From Euleptes europaea (taxonomy: Eukaryota > Chordata > Lepidosauria > Squamata > Sphaerodactylidae): a stretch of 64,000 nt of DNA. The notes beneath the pieces were generated by a model. The model had not been told where the DNA came from and did no database searches. It worked only from the letters and a program-made list of their open reading frames with translations. Location of the stretch: NCBI RefSeq assembly GCF_029931775.1, contig NC_079318.1:78775614-78839613 (forward strand), in the 5' to 3' direction. Position numbers and translations under genes: made by a program. Positions 9,001 through 17,100 of the stretch are shown here, piece by piece; position 1 is the stretch's first letter, and the number at the start of each line of letters is the position of its first letter.

Positions 9001-10993
9001 AACAGCTTATCACATTACTGTCTCCTCCTTTACTTGATGCCCACAACAGCAAACTTGCGAGGCTGAGAGACAGAGAAACAGGCCCAAATCACCTGATAAG
9101 CTTCCATGACAGAAGTTCACTGATGAGAGGGAATTGGGTGGAACTGCTTCTACCTTGTCTTTTTTTACCGGTGGAGCTCTGGCTTGGCTGTACGTCCTCC
9201 AACATTCTTCCCCTAAGAGCAATATCACCGAATTTCTCTCTTCTCACTGCAACTCCTTCCTATGCTTGGTGGGTTTTTAGCTGCCTGGGAGTGGACGGGT
9301 GGTCTTATAATTCCTCGTTGGGACACAACCATAGGATCCGACCTGTTGTGTCCCAACGAGGATGAGGAATATAAAGGTTAGTGCTGCTCACCAAATGGAG
9401 AGCTGCTATGAATCACCATGACCTCTTTGCCTCGAAGATGCCTCTCCTCTGTTTAGAAACCCATAGGGTAGCAAATGCTGGTGGTTCTGCATCTTGGGGT
9501 GGGGGCTCAAGGGATGAAAATATAAAGCTACCTTCTGCTGACTCAGAACATTGGTCTGTCTTGGTCAGTGTTGTCTACTCCAACTGGTGGCCAAGATCTG
9601 AAGTAAAGGTCTTTCACAGGACTGACTCCCTGATCCTTTAAACTGGAGATGCCAGGAATTGAACCTGGGACCTTCTGCGTGCCAAGCAGATGCTCTACCG
9701 CTGAGCCACAGCCCCTCCCTGATACTGAGCAGCATAACTACTCTCAGATCCTTCTTGTTGCAGAGGTGGCCCAGATGTATGAATCCACTTCTCAGTGCTG
9801 CATAAATGCCGTTCTTCACCCCTTGTTCTTTCTCTTCCTCTCTCTGCCTGTTCTAGTGAATGAGCTGCTGTCTGTGTTGCCCACTCAAATGGTGTCTGAG
9901 GCTGGGAATATGCATGCTGCGACGGCGGCTACCTCATTACATAGCACTGGTCATAGCCTACATGATGAGCCTCCCCAAAATCAGCGAGACAGCCAGTCTG
10001 CAAGCACCGTAGCCCTGGCAGGCAGCATGCTAAGCGAAGGCCAGGAAGCTTCATACAGGTCAGTGTGCTGGGGAGGGCCAGGGGAAGCACCAGGCAAAAA
10101 CTACCTGACTGTAACAGTGCCTGGCCAGAGGTTGCGGGAAACATGGAGAAGGGGAGATGTTCCATAGCATATGGCTAGTCCTCCCGTTGTTGTGTGGGTT
10201 GAACTTGGTGACTCTGAAGGTACCTCCTGATTTCAAAGCAGGCTTGATTGGAGGTCTTAGGGTCACTCAGTGGTTCAGATTCCTTGCCCTGCAAGCCAAT
10301 GAGGTCCTACCTGAGGCCAATGAGGAGAGGGGCTGTGGCTCAGTGGTAGAGCATCTGCTTGGCACGCAGAAGATCCCAGTTTCAATCCCCGGCATCTCCA
10401 GTTAAAGGGTGGTGTGAAAGACCCCTGCATGAGACTCTGGAGAGCCGCTGCCAGTCTGAGTAGACAATACTTCGATGGACCAAGGGTCTGATTTAGTACA
10501 AGGCATGTGTTCTTCTCAAGCTTACTTTGAGAGGAGAGGCCGTGGGTCAGAGGCAAAGCATCTGCTTGGCATGCAGAAGGTCCCAGGTTCAATCCCCGGC
10601 ATCTCCAGTTAAAGGGACTAGGCAGGTAGGTGACGTGAAAGACCCCTGCCTGGGACCCTGGAGAGCCGCTGCCAGTCCGAATAGACAATACTGACTTTGA
10701 TGGACCAAGGGTCTGATTTGGTAGAAGGCAGCTTCATGTGTTCAAGGCTACTTCCGAACTAAGATGATACGCACCCCGTTGCAGCTGCAGGTGGGCTCTT
10801 CAGTCACTCTTGCTCTCTCTCTCCCCCTCTCCTGCTCAGGGATGGGCTGAACTTCGAAGTGGAGGTGGAAGTGGAACCCCAGGCGTCCTCAGAGCGCAGC
10901 CTCTGCAGCGCGGCATCAGGCCACAGCTTCTCCACAGACTCTCTCGCCTGCACCAGCGAGGGCTGCAGCTCGGCAGGCGCAGCAACAGAATAA
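1..10993 (+). CDS. RNF19B-like: RNF19-like RBR E3 ubiquitin ligase, 3' part (seven coding exons)
   Basis: Coding exons read 3-195, 791-938, 2059-2221, 2378-2492, 3143-3280, 9857-10058 and 10840-10993 (TAA); phases agree at every junction and give 370 codons plus stop. The 5' exons with RING1 lie outside the window. Exon 1 encodes the IBR ([14 protein letters not shown], then [12 protein letters not shown]). Exon 2 encodes RING2 ([20 protein letters not shown]), whose Cys in GSCN is the expected ubiquitin-accepting residue. Exons 3 to 5 encode the [13 protein letters not shown] signature and two hydrophobic membrane segments, as in RNF19A/B, which are ER-type membrane RBR ligases. The last two exons give an acidic Ser-rich tail with the family motif around LAGSMLSEG, then EVEVEVEPQ; it is far shorter than human RNF19B. 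The exon 5 donor is GTACGT at 3281; the better-looking GTGAGT four bases on would put a stop in frame. Family certain; which paralogue is inference. Confidence 0.9.
341..638 (-). repeat. tRNA-derived SINE, family B (full length, reversed)
   Basis: Read on the minus strand it opens with the tRNA-like head (GTAGTGGTTAAGAGC A-box region and a GGTTTGATTCC-type B box) and ends at the A-rich stretch that appears as agaagaagaagag on plus. Copies in the same family occur at 51821, 58244, 61043 and 61859. It fills most of intron 196-790; the rest of that intron shows nothing I recognise. Confidence 0.75.
939..2058. other. intron of RNF19-like gene with an old CR1-type 3' tail
   Basis: At about 1105-1200 the text resembles the CR1-clade 3' end seen better at 53436-53612 (GGTTGGCCACAGTGTGA, then GGTCTGACCCAGCAGGACCTT). 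The remainder, about 1215-2058, has no open frame or repeat I can identify. The downstream splice acceptor is at 2058. Confidence 0.5.
2637..3123 (+). repeat. CR1 LINE 3' end
   Basis: Carries the CR1 ORF2 C-terminus ([20 protein letters not shown], then [14 protein letters not shown]) and the 3'UTR ending TTGTGATTCTATG, which matches the CR1 terminal octamer ATTCTATG. It lies in the intron before RNF19-like exon 5 and stops 19 bases short of that exon's acceptor. Confidence 0.85.
3575..3654 (-). repeat. short tail of the GTTAGTCTTTAAGGTGC repeat (probably Penelope-like)
   Basis: On the minus strand it reads GTTAGTCTTTAAGGTGCTAC and ends with AGACTAACACGGCTACCC. The same tail occurs at 27600-27656 and 28366-28408 in the palindromic cluster. 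It is flanked by CATTACT and CATTATTACT. Confidence 0.6.
3665..4061 (-). repeat. BovB (RTE) LINE 3' end
   Basis: The minus-strand frame reads [30 protein letters not shown] and IMLGK, the characteristic BovB C-terminus. The 3' tail reads CGCCATGAGTCGGAAGCGAC and finishes in a CA-rich run. Flanked by a 10-base CATTATTACT duplication (about 3655-3664 and 4059-4070). BovB is known for horizontal spread among squamates and ruminants. Confidence 0.8.
4833..5495 (-). pseudogene. Helitron helicase C-terminal fragment (Pif1-type)
   Basis: Contains [54 protein letters not shown], then the late helicase motifs [16 protein letters not shown] and [20 protein letters not shown]. This is the carboxy end of the PIF1-like helicase. 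Only a short stretch separates it from the N-terminal fragment, so one large internal deletion removed the nuclease and Walker motifs. The reading frame itself is well kept, which suggests a fairly recent insertion. Confidence 0.85.
5518..6153 (-). pseudogene. Helitron Rep/helicase N-terminal fragment
   Basis: Opens [20 protein letters not shown], followed by a long Arg/Glu-rich coiled segment, then [20 protein letters not shown] and a [20 protein letters not shown] zinc-binding stretch, typical of the start of animal Helitron proteins. After about residue 200 (FQMTSF) it runs into a few unrelated residues and stops. The HUH nuclease domain and the front of the helicase are absent, so the fragment cannot encode a working transposase. 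Confidence 0.85.
7017..7586 (-). pseudogene. non-LTR retrotransposon ORF2 C-terminal fragment, family unsure
   Basis: A 189-residue open frame ending at 7017. It has a zinc-finger-like arrangement near the end ([20 protein letters not shown]) with two close Cys, a His and a final Cys, as seen at the C-terminus of several LINE reverse transcriptases. No RT core motif is present. It is unlike the CR1, L2 and BovB pieces elsewhere in the window, so it represents another family. Text on its 5' side up to about 7815 may belong to the same element. Confidence 0.5.
7816..9300. other. intronic stretch without recognised content
   Basis: Pyrimidine-rich in places (8170-8480). A TGGATCCAACCCCT-type phrase at about 8270 resembles one at 7750-7810 and a weaker one at 4565, suggesting scraps of one unidentified repeat. 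No exon of the RNF19-like gene is visible here. Confidence 0.4.
9313..9361. repeat. perfect 17-bp inverted repeat (hairpin)
   Basis: CCTCGTTGGGACACAAC at 9313-9329 is matched exactly by its reverse complement at 9345-9361, around a 15-base spacer containing GGATCC. Imperfect pairing continues outward (attcctc against gatgaggaat). Confidence 0.8.
9521..9720 (-). repeat. tRNA-Ala-derived SINE, family A
   Basis: Minus-strand copy. The head reads GGGGCTGTGGCTCAGCGGTA, anticodon region TTGGCACGC, then GGTTCAATTCC. The body is GTGAAAGACC and the tail TCAGCAGAAGGTAGC. About a dozen copies of this family are scattered through the window. Confidence 0.85.
10327..10515 (+). repeat. tRNA-Ala-derived SINE, family A
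   Basis: Plus-strand copy running from the GGGGCTGTGGCTCAGTGGTA head to the AAGGCATGTGTTC tail. It is in the intron before the last exon of the RNF19-like gene. Confidence 0.85.
10533..10743 (+). repeat. tRNA-Ala-derived SINE, family A
   Basis: A second plus-strand copy directly behind the previous one, separated by about 17 bases. It has a better-kept body and ends GCAGCTTCATGTGTTC. The pair fills most of intron 10059-10839. Confidence 0.85.
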
Positions 10994-11154
10994 AGCAACT
11001 TCATGCACGGGGTCACGACAGACATCGAGGAACCCGGGGTCACACGTTGCTGGTCTGCAGCCCACGCTGAACCCCCCCTCCCCCCCTACAATGCCTTGCA
11101 TCTTCAGCCCCTTCCCAGCCTCCAACTGCAGCTCAGAACTTGGTGCTTTGAGGC

Positions 11155-11160
11155 AATAAA
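11155..11160 (+). terminator. poly(A) signal of the RNF19-like gene
   Basis: AATAAA lies 161 bases after the stop codon, so the 3'UTR is about 185 bases. The neighbouring gene, PPM1G, is on the other strand. Confidence 0.7.
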
Positions 11161-11574
11161 TCTGCAGCAGACAAGAGCCCCAACGACCCTCCATTTCCAT
11201 TTTGTGGTATCCGCTCCCATGCTTTCACTACTGGGAATGGGGAAGTGATCTTGCTCAGAGTAGGGTAACACTAGCCACCCCCCTCCAAGCTTTGGGGGTG
11301 CCATGCTTTCGAAGCCTGTTTCATGCTCAAAAGGTCTTGGCTTCAGCCCATGACATCTCGTCTTAAAAGATCTAGAACAGCAAGGTTTCCTGAAATCTGG
11401 GAATAGACAGGATAGGGCTAGAATATTTCAATGCCTCGAGGTAACTTCCCTTGGAAGGAGGGATGAGGCTGTAGGGGAAAGGGAAAAGAAAAAGGCTGGT
11501 GGGCATGAGACACAACTCCTGCAACAAATAGAGGCATAGTCACATCTGACAAGGCCAGGAGTCATAGGGTAAGA

Positions 11575-11638
11575 GGGCAGGTACTTTCATGAGTCACTGC
11601 ATAAGGGGGCAGGTCTTTTTACGAGTCACTGTATAAAT
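11575..11638. repeat. two tandem ~32-base units
   Basis: GGGCAGGTACTTTCATGAGT and GGGCAGGTCTTTTTACGAGT each continue CACTG(C/T)ATAA. The first unit contains a TGAGTCA AP-1-type site. Lies in the gap between two convergent genes. Confidence 0.6.
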
Positions 11639-11771
11639 GCTAGGGATCGTAAGCCTAGCAAAGACCCTGAAGCCCTTCTCTTTGACACTGCAGTTAACTG
11701 CCCAGCTTTCTGTTTGGAGCATCTCAGCACCACCCCTGCTGATGCCCCAGATTCTACCTGGTGTTATAAAG

Positions 11772-11935
11772 ACAATGACTCTGAGAACCAGAATGGTGCT
11801 GTCGCACTAGGACCAGGGAAGTCTGAATTCAAATACCTGTTCAGCCCAACTTATACGGTGGTTGAGATGACAAAATGGAGAAGGGAGAACCATGTATACT
11901 GCCCTGAGGTTCTTGGGGGAAAGGGTGTGACAGAC
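11772..11935 (+). repeat. old tRNA-derived SINE, family C (body)
   Basis: Text such as AATGGAGAAGGGAGAACCAT followed by ACTGCCCTGAGGTTCTTGGG matches the copy at 33930-34160. An open frame through this stretch is therefore repeat-derived. The rest of 11180-12180 holds nothing I recognise. Confidence 0.5.
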
Positions 11936-12180
11936 AGCACATGCGCACACACATGCACACTGCCCCGACCACTCAGAGTGACCATTCGCTACGAAATTCC
12001 TTGGTTGCCAGCTCTGACCCAGCCCCTGGCTGAGAAACAGGAAGCAGAAGGTAGTCAGGAAATAGGCAGGCTTGTATGTTAAATAAAAGCAGACATGTAA
12101 AGATAACAGGAGTTTGTCACAACGGAGGTAAGCAAGCCATGAGTTCCCCAAAGTACTACATTGAGAATGTTACTAATTAG

Positions 12181-12186
12181 TTTATT
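12181..12186 (-). terminator. candidate poly(A) signal of PPM1G
   Basis: TTTATT on plus (AATAAA on minus) is the first canonical signal I find downstream of the PPM1G stop at 14167. It would make a 3'UTR of about 2 kb crossing an L3 fragment. A variant signal nearer the stop is quite possible. Confidence 0.3.
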
Positions 12187-12689
12187 CATGATCTGGAGGC
12201 AGGGTGAGCAGGGGTCCATGCTTTGGCAGGCTTTTTTAAAATTCTGAAGAGTTTGGAGAAGGGCAAGGACTTTTTCAGACCTGGCACCGTCGTTAACGTT
12301 GCTGCATTAACAAAGCCAGCATGAGATGCAGAAATCTTGGGAGAAGGCAGGGAATCCCTCTGACCTAACGCTGAGTTTCAGCATGGTTCAGAAAGGAGTT
12401 AGCGGGTTGCTGCTTTGCAAACCTCTGACAGTGAGAACAATGGAGCCTGGACGTCTTGCTGCAAATGGAACAGGGAGGGACACTCTAGGCCATTCTGAAG
12501 CTCAGCTTTGTACCTCAGTGAAAGCTTAGCAGCCCTTTGGGAGGGCAGTCGGTGGTAGCCAGCAATGGCAGAGGGGTTTGCATTGAGGGAACCAAGGCTG
12601 GAGTTGGGACCAACATTACCTGGGGGTGCTGAAAGCCCAAACAAACTGCAAACGGCTCTACAAGCCTCTCCCCAACCTGGGGAAAGAAG

Positions 12690-13065
12690 CAACCAAATGG
12701 CAAATGAGGTTCAAGTATGAAACAATGCACATATGGGCCAAGAAGCCACGCGTTACATATACATTGATGGCGGCTGACTAGAAAAAGAGATCTTATGGAT
12801 TGTGGTTGCCAACTCACTAAAAACAATGATTCAGTAAGTGGCAGTAAAAACAGCAAATTCCACATCAGAGTCTAGTGGGAAAGGGAGAAAATAAACATTG
12901 CTAGTACCCTAATGCCCTTCCTCCTCAAACATTTATAGTGAAGAAGCATTTGAAATACTGTGTATAGTTCCAGTCTCAATAAAAAGAAATCACACAGCTA
13001 GGAAGGGGCGACCACACTGATCACAGGATTGAAGTAACTCCTTCCAAATAAAGAGTCAAGTATTT
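12690..13065 (+). repeat. old L3/CR1-type LINE fragment
   Basis: Recognisable phrases are CAATGCACATATGGGCCAAG, GATCTTATGGATTGTGG, AAATACTGTGTATAGTTCCA and GGGGCGACCACACTGATCA, in the order found in vertebrate L3/CR1 reverse-transcriptase regions. Heavily diverged, with no open frame. Confidence 0.65.
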
Positions 13066-14166
13066 AGGGGTAACCTTAAAAATACCCCACCACAAAATGT
13101 GGTGGTGATCACCATGAAGCTATAAAGAGTCTTATCTATAGCTTTTAACCACAACAGCTAAAGAATATGATCTCTCACATTCAGAGGTAAGTATCTGGAT
13201 TATCAGATACTGGAAAATGAACTCCCCGATATTCCCATCTCTCCACATTTGGAAAGATCTGTACAGTAGCTAACAATTGCTGGAGATGGACCACTACAGG
13301 ATTCAGGGGACAAGAGATTCCAAGAGCGTGCCTACTCTTGTTCTGTATTTACATAAAAGGATGCCTAATTTTCCCCCTAGGTGTGCCATCAAGAAAAAGG
13401 AGGGCATCTTACATTTGCACACAAGTTAGAAGTTATGTACAGTAACAAAAAAAAACTTTTGTGTATAACATTTGGGGGAGGGTCATCTTCCTTTCATGTA
13501 AATACAGTACATCTCCCAGTCAGTACACATTTTGGAGGCTTAAGAGATGAGGTATAGGCTGTAAGAACCAGAGAACATCTGCCCCCCCCCCCCAAACAAA
13601 CACTTCTCCCTGTGAGACAGATGCAAAGTTCCATGAAAGGACCCTACAAAAAGCACAGAGGGACTGCTCAGTTTTTGGTCTTTTAGTTTGAAAAAAATGT
13701 CATTGAAAGTGAACAACACAGAGTGGGGCCTGGTGGCCAATTTCATTTTGGGGGGTGGGGGAGAGGGCAGCCAGTCCCACAAATAATACCAGAAGGGCTT
13801 TAAATGGAGGGGGGGTGCAGATCAGAAACCTCCACAATGGACAACTGCTTCCTGCCGACAGAAGACATCACAGGCACGGAAATTGCAACAACCACACGGA
13901 GACACTGTGGGGCAAGGTAGGTGGAGGGGAGGCTTCTGGGCACTGGCCAGGCCCTGCCCCTCCCCGCCATTCATTCTTTGGAATGGTTTCAAAGAACAGC
14001 GGGACCAACATGAACCCCAACCTCTCACCCCACCCCCTGCAATGACACAGACGAACGGCCTCCCTAAGGCTAAAAAAAGGCCTAAATCAGGCATCGAGAG
14101 TTCAGCATTGCTTAGAAAAACAAGAGTCCAGGGAGAGCTTGGGCAATTCCCAGCCCAACTTGGCTA
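13065..14166 (-). other. probable PPM1G 3'UTR
   Basis: Downstream of the PPM1G stop on the minus strand. A ten-base poly-C run lies near 13581. No repeat family or other open frame stands out. Confidence 0.4.
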
Positions 14167-17100
14167 CTAGTCCTGCTTGGCCTTCTTGCTGCAGCTCTCT
14201 TCCGTAGGGGCAGCCGCTGCCGTGTTGTCCTCAAGTTTCCGTTTGCAGCCCTCGGCAGGGAGGGCCTGGCCAGGACGGGGTTTGAATGAGATGATGATGC
14301 AGGTCATGTTGTCACAGCCTGTTCCATCACCTGATGTGTCAGGAGCTAAGCAGCGGTCCAGGAGCTGGGGGAGAAGAAGCAGCAGAGAATGAGTCTCATC
14401 GTTACTGACTGTTGTAAAGCGGCCCATGGACTTCTTCCCAGTAGGAGCATACATGGCACAGTGGTCTCCACTAATTCACCCAAAGACGTGCCCGTGCTCA
14501 ACCAGAAGCGAATGCACAAGTGTAACGGGAACCCAGAACAAGCTTCGTGGGATTAATCTGGTGAGCTGAGACTGAGGGTATTGTGTCCTCTTTAGGCACA
14601 GAAGTGATCATGGACATACAATATCAGGCCTTTTGACTGGTGGACTGTAATGCCTCTGGGGTAGCTACCCCACCCACCCCGTTACAGATTCTAAGACTTC
14701 CTGCTTACTGTGTTCCTAAACAGCTTTAGCAATAGCAACAGACCCCAAGCGCCCTGCAGTCCCAGGATGGCCACCTACAATCTCAGTCAGACCCTGATAA
14801 CACTGATCGTTAAAAGAACCAACTTTAGATAGCAACTTGCCAAGATGTAATACTTTATCTGGTGGTCGAAAGAAAACCACTGCAAAGAGCAGCAGTTATA
14901 ACTGGGAAGACGCTTGCATGGGTCAGAGTCCACTGTGTCAGATGTATGACGTGTGCTTCTCCTAAAGTCAGCAGAAATTGATACAAGGGGACAGAGGGCA
15001 TTACAAAGGGAGGGCAAGCTGTTCAGAAGATTGGTGAGCTACAATTACCACGCAGACAAAAACAAGATTCAGTCAAAGGCATAAAAGATTCCTTCCAAAA
15101 AGGTGTGGACCACTCCACCCACATCTTTATGCTTCTGATTGGATCTCGTTTTCATTTGCATGGTAATGTAGCAGATGGCTCAGGCAAGCCAGATCTTGTC
15201 AGACCTCGGAAGCTAAGCAGAGTCTGCCCTGGTTAGTGTTGGATGGGAGACCACCAAGGAAGTAAGTCCAGGGTTGCTATGCAGAAGAAGGCACTGGTGA
15301 ACCACCTCTGAACATCTCTTGCCTTGAAAATCCTATGGGGTTGCCATAAGTTGGCTGCATCCTGACAGCACTTTCCACCACTTTGTAGCGCAGACATGCC
15401 ACACACTTTCCACTGAAGATGACACAATATGCATTTGACAAAATGGGCTCCGGCTCCCAAGACAGGCTCTGGGTTCTGCCACAATGCGTTTGCATATCAC
15501 GGGATTTTTGGGGGAGCTGCAACAGAGTAACAGCAGCTATCCACCTTAAGCATTTCAGAACTGAGAATGCTGTCAGAGATGCTGCTTCGAACAAAGGGGA
15601 AGGTTTCTGCAAGCGGGTCTCATTTCAGCTTTCACACATCTCCCAGCCCCCTTGGCCCTCTCCCTTCCAGAACTCACTTCTTCTACAATGGACGAAAGGG
15701 TTCGCTGCTTGTCATTCTCGTCCTTCTCAGTGATCTTGGACTGGACAAAATCCACCACCTCCTGGCTGCTCATGACATTCCTGGGTGGGAGGAGAAGAGG
15801 AGGGAGTAATCAAAAGCGGGTGTGTGCGCCGCAGTGCTACTCTTACACCCCTCCATCCCTCAAGCTCTGCAGCCTCACCTTTCCTGGGTTAATAGTACTG
15901 TCTACTCCCTGGCCTCAGGAGTCAGCTAGGGACAGCTCAGTCCACTTTAGCAACACCCTCAGAGTCATGATCACTCTCTTTAAGTATTTGAAGGCCTGTC
16001 ACTTAGAGGAGGGCAGGGAGCTGTTCCTGTTGGCAGCAGAGGATAGGACTCCCAATAATGGGTATAAATTGCAGGCGGAGACGTACTGGCTGGATATTAG
16101 GGAATATTTTTAACAGTAAGAGTTGTTTGACGGTGGAATCAGCTTCCTGGGGAGGTGGTGAGCTCCCCCTCACTGGCAGTCTTTAAGCAGAGGCTGGACA
16201 AGCACTTGTCAGGAATGCTCTAGGCTGATCCTGCATTAAGCAGGGAGTTGGACTAGATGGCATGTATGGCCCCTTCCAACTCTATGATTCTGTTCTATGA
16301 GTATGGAGACTGGGATGAGATGGGAAACGTGAGCAGGAAGTGCCATTATTCCACGTGTGCACGACGCTGCCTTACACTGAATCAGACCCTTTGGTCCATC
16401 AGGGTCAATACTGTGTACTCAGACTGGCAGCAGTCTCAAGCAAAGGCCCTTATCATCTACTACCTGGTTCTTTCAACGTGGGGATTGAACCTGGGACTTC
16501 TCTGTGTCAAGCAGGTGCTCCACCTATTGAGCCATGGCCCTTCCCCTATCCCCCCCCTTTCCCAACCCAGCCATGGAACTTGTGCTACTGCCCAGCCCCC
16601 ACCTACCAGATGCCATCGCAGGCAATGACCATAAAATCGTGGTCATCGTTGATTGTCAGCACCTTGATGTCTGGCAGCGCTGAGATCATCTGCTCCTCTG
16701 GAGGTAGATTTTTATTACGTTTGTAGAAGTGGTCTCCTGTAAGAAAGGAGCATGGGAGAGGTGCGCAGGAGGGGCTCCCTTCCCTTGAAGGCACTTTTCT
16801 GGGGGCAGGTTGTGCCACACAGACAGCCCTGCCCCACCACCAGAGAATCTGGTGCATAAAACATATTGTTCAGCATTTCCATATAGGGCAACCAAATGCC
16901 AAACAAAACAGCTGACATTCACTATAGTATTGGCCACTGGCTTAGATGTTTTAAAAGGGAGTGTGACAATCTCAAGTTTAGCAATGATGGTCAAATGGAG
17001 CTTCCTTATTCAAAGGCAGAATACCTTTGAACACCAGCTGCTGGGGGGACGTAACAGCAAGGGAAGGTTGTTTCCTTCATGCCCTGCTTCTGGACTGAGA

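Noticed and set aside
9313-9361. Possible microRNA precursor
   Set aside because: The perfect arms are only 17 bases with a 15-base loop, too short for a usual precursor; kept only as a hairpin.
11714-12082. 122-codon open frame downstream of the RNF19-like gene
   Set aside because: It runs through an old SINE and intergenic DNA, with no homology.
15175-15290. Possible 5S rRNA gene
   Set aside because: The 5' part is missing, the sequence is diverged and it continues into a SINE tail.
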